This document shows positions 48,875-59,105 of a stretch of 64,000 nt of DNA, in pieces. The translations under genes and the position numbers were made by a program. Location: assembly GCA_044233745.1 (NCBI GenBank), contig JBIIJN010000001.1, forward strand, positions 70,744 through 134,743, in the 5' to 3' direction. Each line of letters begins with the position of its first letter. Within the stretch, counting starts at the first letter, position 1. Origin of the DNA: UBA6165 sp044233745 (GTDB lineage: Bacteria > Bacteroidota > Bacteroidia > Flavobacteriales_D > Crocinitomicaceae). The notes under the pieces were generated by a model that was not told the DNA's origin, did no database searches, and saw only the letters and a program-made list of their open reading frames with translations.

Positions 48875-49561
48875 TTAATCAATGAGTTGTATCGTGGCTT
48901 CTACAGCCTGAAAAATATTTTGACGCAATTCAACCAATGTGGTTTCCATCATGTAGCATGGGGCGGAAACAATGCGATTTTTATGGTCGATTTGTATTTC
49001 TGAGATGCTTTTGTTAACCGTGACTGCACCTGTGGCTTCCAATCCAGCTCTGAATCCAGCAATGTCATACTCAGATGCTCCCGCTGTAGAACCTATGGTT
49101 AAATGGGCATGTGTCGTTGAATCGGCCAAGGCTTTAGCTACTACAACTGGTGATACACAAAGGGCACAAATAGGCGTTCCGATGTTTACTAAGTTGACTA
49201 GCAGCAATTTAACTTCAGGAAGAATAGTGCTATTTGGACCATCAAAAGCCCAAGTGGTGAAGTTTTTTGCAGAACCAAATCCACCGGGAATTACCAGCGC
49301 ATCGATGTCGTTAGGTTCAATTTTATCTATAGATGTAATTTTACCACGGGCAATGCGAGCGGCCTCAACCAACATGTTTCTACTTTCCTGCATTTCCTCC
49401 CCGTTGGTGTGATTTACAACGTGATGCTGGTTTTTATCGATGCCAATACATACGGCTTCTGCGCCCAATTCCTCAATCGCCAACAGGGTGAATACCGCTT
49501 CTTGAATTTCTGCACCATCATAAACACCGCATCCTGACAGCAATACACCAATCTTTTTCAT
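48875..49561 (-). CDS. elbB: Isoprenoid biosynthesis glyoxalase ElbB-like protein
   Basis: A 228-residue DJ-1/PfpI-type protein: MKKIGVLLSGCGVYDGAEIQ start, VIPGGFGSAKNF and IGTPICALCVSPVVVAKAL with the nucleophile cysteine in the strand-turn, as in ElbB (glyoxalase involved in isoprenoid metabolism). Type assignment rests on the N-terminal GSGVxDGxEIxE-like region. It diverges from the T9SS protein at 49677. Confidence 0.88.
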   Translation of the reverse strand: MKKIGVLLSGCGVYDGAEIQEAVFTLLAIEELGAEAVCIGIDKNQHHVVNHTNGEEMQESRNMLVEAARIARGKITSIDKIEPNDIDALVIPGGFGSAKNFTTWAFDGPNSTILPEVKLLLVNLVNIGTPICALCVSPVVVAKALADSTTHAHLTIGSTAGASEYDIAGFRAGLEATGAVTVNKSISEIQIDHKNRIVSAPCYMMETTLVELRQNIFQAVEATIQLID

Positions 49562-49676
49562 CTGTTCTTGTTTTGAGCTGCGAAATTAAGAAATGAAAGG
49601 GATTAAAGAAATTCTTACTTCTATTTTATCATGCAATTTGAAAATGAATTACTTTTACGCTGCTAGATTTTGATTT

Positions 49677-51413
49677 ATGAGAAAAATTATACTTTTTATC
49701 GCAGTTTTATTTTTGGTCAACCAATCCTTCGCACAGGTTTGTGTACCTGATGCACAATACACGCAAGTTGGTGTTTATCCTGAGTCATTTCCTGACGGCA
49801 CCGTGGGTCAACCTTACTCTGAGGTACTGCAATTTGTGTTGCCAACGGATACCATGGGCTACGATTTTACCAATTTCTTGATTTTATCGGTTTCTTTGCC
49901 TGTGGGTTTGCAATGGGAATGTTCCAATGCCTCCAATGGCTGTAATTACAATCCGCAAGTTTCTGTGAACGGATGTGGATTGGTTTATGGAACTCCTTTG
50001 CTTGCTGGTGAATATTTGGTTGATGTAAATGTTTTAGCTGACTTAACCATCACAAATGGTGTTCCCTTTTCATTTCAATTGCCACTAACGATTCTTCCCT
50101 ACACGCCAGATAATTCGAATGATGGTTTTTCTATGATTGGAGCACTTGGTTGCGCACCAATTGTGGTAGCTTTTGAAAACAACAATCCAGGTATGTTGGC
50201 TTATTCTTGGGATTTTGGCAACGGAAACACTTCTGCGGCTGAGAATCCTGCGCCGCAAGTATATATGCAGCCAGGAGAATATGTTGTTAATTACACGGCC
50301 TATTCCAATTTAGACACCTTGGATGTATTCACATTAACGTCTTTAACCATTAACTCAATTGGTAATTACGGTGGCGGCTTTCCATCATTTGAAGCAGCTG
50401 ATGCCTATTTTATTTTATTGGAGAATGATGTTCCCGTATATCAAAGTAGCATTATCATGGATACGGTTCCACCAGTTTCTTGGAATGTGAGCATTGTATT
50501 GAATAATGCAAGCGAATATAAAATACAAATTTGGGAGGCTGATGAGTCGGGAGGCGAGCTTTGGTTTTTTGAGGATGACTATATGGGCCAACATATCTTG
50601 AACTTGAATGGTTGTGGGGGTTGTGCACTTTCTGGTGGAACGAGCGGCAATATTAGTTACACCGTGAGCAGTCAAACAATCCTTCCATTTCCAGCTGTTA
50701 TTTCTCAAGATACCGTTATGGTTTATGGCTATCCAGATGCACCAGTGATTCAGTATGATGAAATTGAAAACGTGATGTCGGTAGAAGACGAAGGATTTGT
50801 TTATCAATGGTATTTGAATGGTCAACCTATTGCTGGTGCATCTGCGCCTACTTATGAGCCAGTAGTTTCAGGTTCTTACACAGTGGCTGCATTTAATCTG
50901 GGTGGCTGCTTTGCTACATCGCAACCTGTTGTTGGTATTGTTTGTACGGATTATGTGCCTGGTATTTACAGCACACCAAATGAAATCGTTTTGAGCAATC
51001 CACTCGTTGGCGCATCCAATCAATGGTATTTGAATGGCAATCCAATTGCAGGTGCTACAGGAAATTCAACGGCTATTGCTGGTGTTGGAAGCTACACGCT
51101 TGTGGTGATTGATGAGTTTGGTTGTGAATATCCGTCATCTGCCATATCTTTTGCCGTGAGCATTGAACAACAACAATTGCCAACTTGGTCCTTATTTCCA
51201 AATCCTGCTGATAACAAGGTAAATGTTCAGGTAAATAACGGTTTTGATGTTAGAAAACTAGTGGTTACAGATATGACCGGACGCGTAATTCATACGATTG
51301 CAACCAGTAAGCAACTTTATGTTTTAGACATTCAAGATTGGCCTTCAGGTGTTTATTTTGTTCAAATTGTTGGCGATCAAGCCACCTATACCAAGCGATT
51401 AGTTAAAAAATAA
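49677..51413 (+). CDS. T9SS-secreted PKD-domain protein
   Basis: A 578-residue exported protein: signal RKIILFIAVLFLVNQSFAQ, a beta-rich N-terminal region, a PKD domain (SWDFGNGNTSAAENPAPQVY at about 178), Ig-like QWYLNGQPIAGASAPTYEP repeats (at about 380 and again 442-456), and a C-terminal type A T9SS sorting domain (LFPNPADNKVNVQVNNGF to SGVYFVQIVGDQ). Proteins with this domain order are translocated across the outer membrane by T9SS and anchored or released. No catalytic domain. Confidence 0.85.
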   Translation: MRKIILFIAVLFLVNQSFAQVCVPDAQYTQVGVYPESFPDGTVGQPYSEVLQFVLPTDTMGYDFTNFLILSVSLPVGLQWECSNASNGCNYNPQVSVNGCGLVYGTPLLAGEYLVDVNVLADLTITNGVPFSFQLPLTILPYTPDNSNDGFSMIGALGCAPIVVAFENNNPGMLAYSWDFGNGNTSAAENPAPQVYMQPGEYVVNYTAYSNLDTLDVFTLTSLTINSIGNYGGGFPSFEAADAYFILLENDVPVYQSSIIMDTVPPVSWNVSIVLNNASEYKIQIWEADESGGELWFFEDDYMGQHILNLNGCGGCALSGGTSGNISYTVSSQTILPFPAVISQDTVMVYGYPDAPVIQYDEIENVMSVEDEGFVYQWYLNGQPIAGASAPTYEPVVSGSYTVAAFNLGGCFATSQPVVGIVCTDYVPGIYSTPNEIVLSNPLVGASNQWYLNGNPIAGATGNSTAIAGVGSYTLVVIDEFGCEYPSSAISFAVSIEQQQLPTWSLFPNPADNKVNVQVNNGFDVRKLVVTDMTGRVIHTIATSKQLYVLDIQDWPSGVYFVQIVGDQATYTKRLVKK

Positions 51414-51443
51414 GCAATCCATTACTTCATTTTTTTAAAATTT

Positions 51444-51474
51444 CAAGGCGGACGTGGTGTTCGCCTTGTTTATT
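51444..51474 (+). terminator. Terminator after the PKD protein
   Basis: CAAGGCGGAC and GTTCGCCTTG form a 10-bp stem (one wobble) with loop GTGGT, then TTTATTTT. It is 30 bases after the stop. Confidence 0.75.
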
Positions 51475-51488
51475 TTAAAATGTTTGCA

Positions 51489-51496
51489 TAGCTTTG
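51489..51496 (+). promoter_or_regulatory. Bacteroidota -7 box for the first metalloprotease
   Basis: TAGCTTTG, an exact TAnnTTTG match, 25 bases before ATG 51522. The second protease has the same octamer at 55961-55968. Confidence 0.5.
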
Positions 51497-51521
51497 GCGT
51501 GAGAATTTAAACGCTTGCGCC

Positions 51522-54500
51522 ATGAAAAAACTGCTATCCACGCTTTGTGCTTTGCTCTTTCTTGTAGTTGGAATAGCCCAGTCGAACACCAGAGAAATCC
51601 AAACAACGCTCGTTCCAGCTGATTTGCTTGTTTCTGAGCCATTAGATAAACAACTTATTTGGTCCAATGCCTTTGTTGTTTTCAATTTGGATTTCGATTC
51701 CTTAAACAATGAACTCAAGGGGGATGATATTCCACATCGGGATGACATTGGCACGAACGATGTTGTGTTGATTAGTCTTCCAAATCCGGATGGCGCTTAT
51801 GATGTATTTAAGGTATATCAAAACACAACAATGCATCCTGATTTGCAGAGTCAATTTCCTGAAATCAGAACCTATGATGTGGTTGGCTTAAATAACAGAA
51901 ATTTAAAAGGGAAAATCGACATCACACCACATGGATTTCATGCCATGATTTTTAATCAACAACAAGGAACTTATTTCATTGACCCATTGTTGCAAGAGAA
52001 TAATGCCTTATACATGGTATATCGTAAAAGCGATTTTGTCACCACAAAAGCCATGACTTGTAACCACGATGAATTGGAGGAACAAAATATCTCTGATATA
52101 ATTTCAGTAGATATTGTAGATGTTCCTTTGAGTTATGCTTCTTGTCAATTGCGCACATACCGATTGGCAGTAGCGGCTACAGGAGAATATACCACATTTC
52201 ATGGAGGCACGGTGGCATTGGCGTTGGCTGCTCAGGTTACTACCATGAATCGCGTGAACGGTGTTTATGAGAAAGAAATGGCGATAACTATGCAGATTGT
52301 TGCGAATAATAATCTGATAATATACACCAATGCGGGTTCTGACCCATACACCAACAATAACGGAGGTACCATGTTGGGCGAAAATATAACGAATTTGGGT
52401 GCAGTGATAGGTAATGCCAATTTCGATATTGGTCACGTCTTTTCAACTGGCGGTGGCGGAGTGGCCTATCTGCAATCGGTTTGTAATAATTCTTTAAAGG
52501 CTGGCGGTGTTACAGGAAGCGGTGCACCCATTGGCGACCCTTTTGATATTGACTATGTGGCACATGAAATGGGACATCAATTTGGAGGAAATCACACACA
52601 AAACAACAATTGTAATAGAAATAACGCTACTGCAATGGAACCTGGGAGCGCGAGCACAATCATGGGTTACGCAGGCATATGTGCACCCAATGTTCAAAAC
52701 AACAGTGATGACCATTTTCACGGTGTGAATCTTTTAGAAATAGGCTCTTTTATTTCTGGTTCTGGTGGCACATGTGCAGTAACAACAAATCTAGCCAATA
52801 GCGCACCCACAATTTCATCAACCAATGGGGGTTTTATTGTGCCGATTAGCACGCCTTTTGCGCTCACAGCCACAGCCTCAGATCCAAATGCTGGTAATAT
52901 TTTGTGGTACCGCTGGGAGCAAATGAACAACCAAGTAACCACACAGCCGCCAGTTTCAACGGCTACGGGTGGTCCCAATTTCAGGAGTTTCAGTTCCTCT
53001 ACCAATCCTACAAGATATTTCCCAAATTTACAGGCGCTTGCAGCAAACGGTCCTTTCACATGGGAGGTGCTTCCATCTGTTGCTCGAACGATGAACTTCA
53101 GGTGCTCCGTACACGATGATCACGCGGTTGCCAGTTGCAGCGATTACATCAACACAACAGTTACTTTTGACGCCACAGCTGGACCCTTTGTGCTGACTTA
53201 TCCTTCTGCGACGGGAATCACGTGGCAAGCCACAACCTCTCAAACCGTAACTTGGAATGTAGCCAACACCACAAATGCCAATGTCAATTGTCAGTTAGTC
53301 GATATTTATTTATCTACCAATGGCGGTTCGTCTTATCCTATTTTATTGGCCGCTAATGTCCCTAACAATGGTTCAGCAAACATCACTGTGCCCAATTTAC
53401 CCAACACAACTTCACGTGTCATGGTCATGGCAGATAATGGAACTTTCTTTGATATATCGAATAATAATTTCACAATCACTGTTGCACCAAATGGCTATCA
53501 ACTGGTTTCTAACTCACCAAGCTTAACTGTTTGTGCTGGAACGAATGCTCAATTTAATTTTGATGTTTTCCAGTTGGGATCGTATACAGACCCAGTTACA
53601 TTTAGTTTCAGTAATCTTCCGGCTGGAGCATTAGCAAATTGGTCAATTAATCCTGTTTTTCCTCAACCCAATCCACCAGCGGGTTCAACGCTAAATGTAA
53701 ATACGACTGGTGTGGCGCAAGGCACCTATGTGATTACGGTAACTACGACAGGTACATTCGGAACTCAAAATGCAAACGTCACATTGAATGTTGTATCTGG
53801 TGTCTCCGCTTCAGTATCTTTAATTGCGCCAACAAACAACGCTACAGGAATAACGCTACCTGTGTCTTTTTCTTGGAGTGCCTCTGCTTCTCCTAATGCA
53901 ACATACACCATTCAGGTGGCAACAGATTTGGCTTTCAGCAATATAGTGTTGAATCAATCAGGTATTGCTAGTAACAGTTTTTCCTCAGGTGCTTTGAGTC
54001 TTGCAACCGTATATTATTGGCGCGTTAGTGTTCAAAATACTTGTGGAACCTCGAGTTTTTCATCAGTTCAACAGTTTACAACAGCGTCATGTACTACCAC
54101 TGCTTCAGCTAATGTGCCGGTGAATATTCCTGCATCGGGAACACCAACTGTCACTTCAACGCTTACTGTATCGCAATCGGGCATAATCAATAATGTTGAT
54201 GTCTTGAATTTGATAGGAACGCATTCGTGGGTATCCGATTTAGCCATTTCCCTAACAAGCCCTCAAGGCACTACAGTGCAGTTGTTTAGTGGGATTTGTG
54301 GTAATCAAGACAATTTTAATTTGAATTTTAGCTCGAGTGCAGCTCCTGGTGCTATTCCTTGTCCGCCAACCACAGGTTTGACCTATCAGCCTACAGGAAA
54401 TCTAGCGAATTTCAACGGCCAAGAAATGCAAGGTGTTTGGACGCTAACTATTCAGGATTTGTTCAATCAAGATGGCGGTTCTTTGAATTCTTGGAGTTTG

Positions 54501-55925
54501 AATATTTGTTTTGATCCGCCATTGTGTCCAATACCATCCGTGGCCCCATCTAATATTGATGTTGTTGGTGTTCCTTATTGCCTTGGTGGTGAATTAACAC
54601 TAACCCAACAGGGTGGCGCATTGGCTCCCGGAGCTTTATACGAATGGTTTACCGCATCCTGTGGTGGAACATCATTGGGCACTGGAAATTCCATTCAAGT
54701 ATCACCGAACTCAAATACTACTTATTTTGTTCGAGCCAGTGCAGGTGTTGACTGTCCAGAAACAGCTTGTGCTTCAGTTTCTGTAAATGTGCCTGCCATT
54801 GGTAATAATTTGTCTATTGATCAAGATTTTGCAACTTGTGTCGTCAACTCAGGAAATTGGGTGCATTTTTACAATAATGATGGTCGTTTGATTGCATCAA
54901 TCAATTCCAATGGGCAAGATTTGGGTAATGTTACCGCTACAACGCACGTAAACGGAGCTCCCTACATAGTTGCTTCTTGTTCAGACCCTATAGAATCTGA
55001 GTTTTTCAATGCTGCCTTGGCAAGAAGTTTTGTGATTACACCTCAGTTTCAACCGATGAATCCTGTTGCTGTGCGTCTGTATATCTCAAACTCAGAATAT
55101 ACTGATTATCAATTGGCTGCGCTTTCAACAGTGGATAACCCCTTCGACGAAGTTACGAATTTGAATCAATTGAGTTTGACGAAGCATTCGGGTACTTCGC
55201 TAGATGGCAATCCAACCAACAACTGTGTAGGTGGAACCACTCTTTTTATTCCTCAGGCCAATTCAGGAGCTACAAATACCTTGTTTCCATCTGTTACCAA
55301 CTCATCCTATTTGGAATATGTGATTATTGGGTTTTCAGAGTTTTTTCCGATGAACAGCAATAATTCTGCGCTGCCTGTAAATTTGAATGCTTTTGAGGCC
55401 ATATGTCGTGAAACCGATGTGCTCGTTCAATGGTCTACAAGTTCTGAGTTCAACGCCTCACATTTCAGGTTGGAATCGAGTCGCGATGGATTCACTTGGC
55501 TTCTTTTGGCTGAAATTGAAGCTTCTGGAAATTCAAATCAATCCCAAGAATACCAATTCGTGGATTTTAAATTCTTGAATACTTCTGTTTATTACCGATT
55601 GGTTCAAGTGGATTTTGACGGCTTGGAAACCAGTTATGCACCTATTCATTTGAATTGTGTTGACTCGGAAAATCAAATGACTGTTTATCCCAATCCAACG
55701 CATAGTGAATTTAACTTGTCAATTGGAGCAGCAGCAAACTTCGGATTGCAAAACATTGTGGTTACCGATTTGTCTGGAAAAATAGTGTTCCAACAAAGCA
55801 TTGAATTGAATGCCGGAAGCTACTTGATTCCTTTTGAAAATTTGAACTGGAGTCAAGGTACTTACCTTGTTTTTATTGATGGATTGGCACATCATTTTAA
55901 ACCGCTTAGGATTGTGATACAGTAG
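51522..55925 (+). CDS. Reprolysin-like T9SS metallopeptidase (long paralogue)
   Basis: A 1467-residue secreted protease. Signal KKLLSTLCALLFLVVGIAQS; propeptide-like region to about 200; metalloprotease domain about 205-420 with the zinc motif HEMGHQFGGNH (starting at residue 348) and a methionine-turn-like STIMGYAG after it; beta-sandwich domains (SATGITWQATTSQTVTWN); fibronectin-like repeats; a proprotein-convertase P/Homo B domain from about 857 (GTHSWVSDLAISLTSPQGTT); and a C-terminal T9SS sorting domain (YPNPTHSEFNLSIGAAANFG). HEXXHXXGXXH places it in the metzincin/M12-M72-like class. A terminal paralogue at 55996 follows. Confidence 0.88.
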   Translation: MKKLLSTLCALLFLVVGIAQSNTREIQTTLVPADLLVSEPLDKQLIWSNAFVVFNLDFDSLNNELKGDDIPHRDDIGTNDVVLISLPNPDGAYDVFKVYQNTTMHPDLQSQFPEIRTYDVVGLNNRNLKGKIDITPHGFHAMIFNQQQGTYFIDPLLQENNALYMVYRKSDFVTTKAMTCNHDELEEQNISDIISVDIVDVPLSYASCQLRTYRLAVAATGEYTTFHGGTVALALAAQVTTMNRVNGVYEKEMAITMQIVANNNLIIYTNAGSDPYTNNNGGTMLGENITNLGAVIGNANFDIGHVFSTGGGGVAYLQSVCNNSLKAGGVTGSGAPIGDPFDIDYVAHEMGHQFGGNHTQNNNCNRNNATAMEPGSASTIMGYAGICAPNVQNNSDDHFHGVNLLEIGSFISGSGGTCAVTTNLANSAPTISSTNGGFIVPISTPFALTATASDPNAGNILWYRWEQMNNQVTTQPPVSTATGGPNFRSFSSSTNPTRYFPNLQALAANGPFTWEVLPSVARTMNFRCSVHDDHAVASCSDYINTTVTFDATAGPFVLTYPSATGITWQATTSQTVTWNVANTTNANVNCQLVDIYLSTNGGSSYPILLAANVPNNGSANITVPNLPNTTSRVMVMADNGTFFDISNNNFTITVAPNGYQLVSNSPSLTVCAGTNAQFNFDVFQLGSYTDPVTFSFSNLPAGALANWSINPVFPQPNPPAGSTLNVNTTGVAQGTYVITVTTTGTFGTQNANVTLNVVSGVSASVSLIAPTNNATGITLPVSFSWSASASPNATYTIQVATDLAFSNIVLNQSGIASNSFSSGALSLATVYYWRVSVQNTCGTSSFSSVQQFTTASCTTTASANVPVNIPASGTPTVTSTLTVSQSGIINNVDVLNLIGTHSWVSDLAISLTSPQGTTVQLFSGICGNQDNFNLNFSSSAAPGAIPCPPTTGLTYQPTGNLANFNGQEMQGVWTLTIQDLFNQDGGSLNSWSLNICFDPPLCPIPSVAPSNIDVVGVPYCLGGELTLTQQGGALAPGALYEWFTASCGGTSLGTGNSIQVSPNSNTTYFVRASAGVDCPETACASVSVNVPAIGNNLSIDQDFATCVVNSGNWVHFYNNDGRLIASINSNGQDLGNVTATTHVNGAPYIVASCSDPIESEFFNAALARSFVITPQFQPMNPVAVRLYISNSEYTDYQLAALSTVDNPFDEVTNLNQLSLTKHSGTSLDGNPTNNCVGGTTLFIPQANSGATNTLFPSVTNSSYLEYVIIGFSEFFPMNSNNSALPVNLNAFEAICRETDVLVQWSTSSEFNASHFRLESSRDGFTWLLLAEIEASGNSNQSQEYQFVDFKFLNTSVYYRLVQVDFDGLETSYAPIHLNCVDSENQMTVYPNPTHSEFNLSIGAAANFGLQNIVVTDLSGKIVFQQSIELNAGSYLIPFENLNWSQGTYLVFIDGLAHHFKPLRIVIQ

Positions 55926-55960
55926 TGCTTTTTAGTCGGTGAAACTTGCATTTTTTTGTC

Positions 55961-55968
55961 TAGCTTTG
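55961..55968 (+). promoter_or_regulatory. Bacteroidota -7 box for the second metalloprotease
   Basis: TAGCTTTG, an exact TAnnTTTG match, 27 bases before ATG 55996; a tract TTTTTTTG lies just before it. Confidence 0.5.
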
Positions 55969-55995
55969 CCATGCTAAAACTCTAAAATCCTTTTT

Positions 55996-58725
55996 ATGAA
56001 ATCTATATCCTCAATTGGGAGATGGACCGCTGTTTTGATAATGGCGTGTTTCATTCTGCCCACTGTGCTTTTTGCGCAACATGCCGACGAAAGACTAATT
56101 TCAACTGCTTTTGAGCCCTCCGAATTAACGGTTGATGAACCCTTGCCGAATCAACACATTTGGGCGAATTCATTTTTGGTGTTTGATGTCAATTTTCAGC
56201 AACTCAACACGCAATTGAATGGTTCCGATATCCCGCATCGCAATGATATTCAGCCCAGTAACCACCTAATTATTGAATTGCCCAACCCTGATGGTTCGTT
56301 TGATACTTATCGTGTTTTTAAAAACACAACCATGCATCCAGTGTTGGCTGCTGCGTATCCAGAAATCAGAGCCTACGACGTGATTGGCGTTTCCGACCGT
56401 TCAAAAAAAGGTAAAATTGATATCACGCCACAAGGTTTCCATGCCATGATTTTCGACCGCTCCAATGGCACTTTTTTTATCGACCCCTTGGCTCAGGGCA
56501 ACACAACAAATTATATGGTTTATTACAAAAGAGATTTTGTTACCAGTAAAATAATGAGTTGTTTCCATGACGATGAGGCGCAAAGTGCGGCTGCGGATAT
56601 CATTGAAAATGAGAATGAAATTGCCATCAGCTATGCGTCTTGTGCTTTGAGAACGTATCGCCTCGCAGTTGCAGCAACAGGCGAATACACAACTTTTCAC
56701 GGCGGAACGGTTGCTTTGGCTTTGGCCGCACAAGTAACCTCGATGAATCGTGTGAATGGTGTCTATGAAAAGGAGATTGCCATTACAATGACCATCATTG
56801 CCAATAACAACTTGATCGTTTACACCAATGCCTCAAATGACCCATATACCAATGGTACACCAGGAACAATGATCACTCAAAATCAAAACAATATCAACAG
56901 CGTTATTGGGTCAGCAAATTACGACATCGGACACGTTTTTGGTACCAATAGTGGTGGATTAGCAGGTTTAGGGGTAGTTTGCAGCAACAACAACAAAGCA
57001 CGCGGTGTAACAGGAAGCGCTGCGCCTGTTGGCGATCCTTTTGATATTGATTATGTGGCACACGAAATAGGACATCAGTTTGGTGGCAACCACACGCAGA
57101 ATAATCCTTGTAATTCGGTGAATAGCGCACGCTACGAACCCGGTAGTGCGAGCACCATTATGGGATATGCCGGTATTTGCGCACCCAATGTACAAAACAA
57201 CAGTGATGATTATTTTCATACGAGAAGTCTTCAGGAAATGGGGAATTTTATCTCTGGCTCTGGGCATACCTGTCCTGTGATTACTACCAGTGGCAACACA
57301 GCTCCTTCAATTTCAGGAACAAACGGTAGTGTTTCTTTACCCATTAGCACACCTTTCGCACTTACAGCAACTGCAACAGACCCAGATGCAGGAAATACGC
57401 TATATTATCGTTGGGAACAATACAACAATCAAGCGTCAACGCAACCGCCTGTTTCAACGTCAACCGGTGGTCCAAACTTTAGAAGCTTCGTTTCAACCAC
57501 TAACCCAACACGCTATTTTCCTAGTCTTCAAGCTATTGCAAACAATGGTCCTTTTACGTGGGAGGTTGTGCCATCTGTAGCAAGAACAATGAATTTCCGT
57601 GTTACCGTACATGATGATCATTTGGTGGGAGGTTGCAGCGATTATGTGAGCACAAGTGTTACTTTCGATGCTACCGCTGGACCTTTTGTGCTTACCTATC
57701 CTTCGGCTACTGGTATTATTTGGACAGGAAATACGGCAGAAACTGTGACTTGGAATGTTGCTAATACCAACAACGGCAATGTGGATTGTCAAAATGTTGA
57801 CATTTACCTTTCAACCGATGGCGGTATGAGCTACCCTATTATTTTGGCGACAAATGTTCCCAATAACGGTTCTGCAAGTGTAACAGTCCCCAATTTACCC
57901 AACACTACCTCTCGTGTCATGGTCATGGCAGATAACGGTACTTTTTTCGACATATCTGATAATAATTTCACCATTGAAGCAGGCAACTGTGTTCACCCTA
58001 CATTGCCGGTTGTTTCAGGAAACATTAGCGTATGTGTAGGCGATGACGTGACGCTCAATGTTGACTCTGGTGTGCTCAATGATGCTGAAGATTGGTATTG
58101 GTATGCTGGAAATTGCAACTCAGGAACCCTTTTGGGCACTGGCACACAAATTACCTTTCCAGTAGCTGCATCGATGAATGTTTTTGTGGCTGGTGCTGGC
58201 GGATGTGTTATTCCATTGGAGTGTTTGACGATTGAAATTGACGCCTCAAATGCCGATGCGAGTTTTATGCACGTGGGTCAGGCTTTGAATGCCAATCAAA
58301 CTTTCGCGCAACACCAGTGGTTGGATTGTTCAACAAATCCTGCAACGCCCATTCTTGGAGCAACAGGTCCGTCTTTCACAATGACCAATGAAACAGGTTC
58401 ATATGCCTTACAAGCCTCTGTTGGTGGTTGTGTAAAAACATCACCGTGTATGGTCATTGACATGTCGAGCTTGGAGTCGTTTGGAATGAATAGTGTGAAC
58501 ATTTTCCCTAATCCAGCTGCCCAAATTTTGTTTGTTACTTGGAATAGCAACGAACTTCGCATGGATGAAATTAAGCTCTTCGACGCTAGTGGCAAGTTGG
58601 TGCGCACAATACCGTTAGGCCCTGATGGCGTTGAGATTGATATTGAATTCTTAAGCGCTGGCCTGTACTATTTGGAATTGCGTTCAGACGATCAAGTACA
58701 GTATTTTAAAGTTGTAAAGAATTGA
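55996..58725 (+). CDS. Reprolysin-like T9SS metallopeptidase (short paralogue)
   Basis: A 909-residue paralogue of the upstream protease, colinear over the first 660 residues with near-identical blocks such as TYRLAVAATGEYTTFHGGTV and the DPFDIDYVAHEIGHQFGGNH motif (zinc motif H356-H366), PGSASTIMGYAGICAPNVQN and GPFVLTYPSATGI. The P domain and fibronectin-like region of the long copy are missing; instead a short cysteine-rich segment (NCVHPTLPVVSGNISVCVGD) leads to the T9SS sorting domain (IFPNPAAQILFVTWNSNELR). Function: extracellular proteolysis is inferred from motifs. Confidence 0.88.
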   Translation: MKSISSIGRWTAVLIMACFILPTVLFAQHADERLISTAFEPSELTVDEPLPNQHIWANSFLVFDVNFQQLNTQLNGSDIPHRNDIQPSNHLIIELPNPDGSFDTYRVFKNTTMHPVLAAAYPEIRAYDVIGVSDRSKKGKIDITPQGFHAMIFDRSNGTFFIDPLAQGNTTNYMVYYKRDFVTSKIMSCFHDDEAQSAAADIIENENEIAISYASCALRTYRLAVAATGEYTTFHGGTVALALAAQVTSMNRVNGVYEKEIAITMTIIANNNLIVYTNASNDPYTNGTPGTMITQNQNNINSVIGSANYDIGHVFGTNSGGLAGLGVVCSNNNKARGVTGSAAPVGDPFDIDYVAHEIGHQFGGNHTQNNPCNSVNSARYEPGSASTIMGYAGICAPNVQNNSDDYFHTRSLQEMGNFISGSGHTCPVITTSGNTAPSISGTNGSVSLPISTPFALTATATDPDAGNTLYYRWEQYNNQASTQPPVSTSTGGPNFRSFVSTTNPTRYFPSLQAIANNGPFTWEVVPSVARTMNFRVTVHDDHLVGGCSDYVSTSVTFDATAGPFVLTYPSATGIIWTGNTAETVTWNVANTNNGNVDCQNVDIYLSTDGGMSYPIILATNVPNNGSASVTVPNLPNTTSRVMVMADNGTFFDISDNNFTIEAGNCVHPTLPVVSGNISVCVGDDVTLNVDSGVLNDAEDWYWYAGNCNSGTLLGTGTQITFPVAASMNVFVAGAGGCVIPLECLTIEIDASNADASFMHVGQALNANQTFAQHQWLDCSTNPATPILGATGPSFTMTNETGSYALQASVGGCVKTSPCMVIDMSSLESFGMNSVNIFPNPAAQILFVTWNSNELRMDEIKLFDASGKLVRTIPLGPDGVEIDIEFLSAGLYYLELRSDDQVQYFKVVKN

Positions 58726-58793
58726 TAGAAAACACATTGCATAAGTAGCGCTAGATTTCATTTCTTTTATGAATCTGGTGTGATTCTTATTTA

Positions 58794-58801
58794 TAACTTT
58801 G
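58794..58801 (+). promoter_or_regulatory. Bacteroidota -7 box for the zapA operon
   Basis: TAACTTTG, an exact TAnnTTTG match, 17 bases before the GTG at 58818 or 29 bases before ATG 58830. Confidence 0.5.
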
Positions 58802-58817
58802 CACAAATCGATGTTTC

Positions 58818-59102
58818 GTGGAAGATTTTATGTCATTAATTCAAAATGTAAGCGATAAAGCACTGTATTTCAAAAAGAAATCGGAGCAATTGGATACTCA
58901 TGTAGTTGAATTACAACAGGAAATAGCTGCGCTGAAGCAAGATTTAAACGAACGAAATGAGGAGCTTTTTGAATTGAAAACTACTCGTGAAGTTCAAAAT
59001 ATAAGTCAAGAAAGTCAAACAAACACATCAGTAGATTTGAATGACCGTATTGACGAATTGGTGAGAGAAATAGATGCGTGTTTAATGCATCTTAAAAAAT
59101 AA
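58818..59102 (+). CDS. Coiled-coil protein upstream of ZapA (ZapB-like)
   Basis: A 94-residue alpha-helical protein. Start is GTG at 58818 (MEDFMSLIQNVSDKALYFKK) or ATG at 58830; an ATG at 58811 is out of frame. Heptads run through KKSEQLDTHVVELQQEIAAL and KQDLNERNEELFELKTTREV, then a linker and a second helix DLNDRIDELVREIDACLMHL. Gene order (coiled coil, zapA, rny) is conserved in Bacteroidota, and the gap to zapA is 3 bases, suggesting a cell-division partner of ZapA by analogy. No direct homology to E. coli ZapB is claimed. Confidence 0.7.
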   Translation: MEDFMSLIQNVSDKALYFKKKSEQLDTHVVELQQEIAALKQDLNERNEELFELKTTREVQNISQESQTNTSVDLNDRIDELVREIDACLMHLKK

Positions 59103-59105
59103 GGA

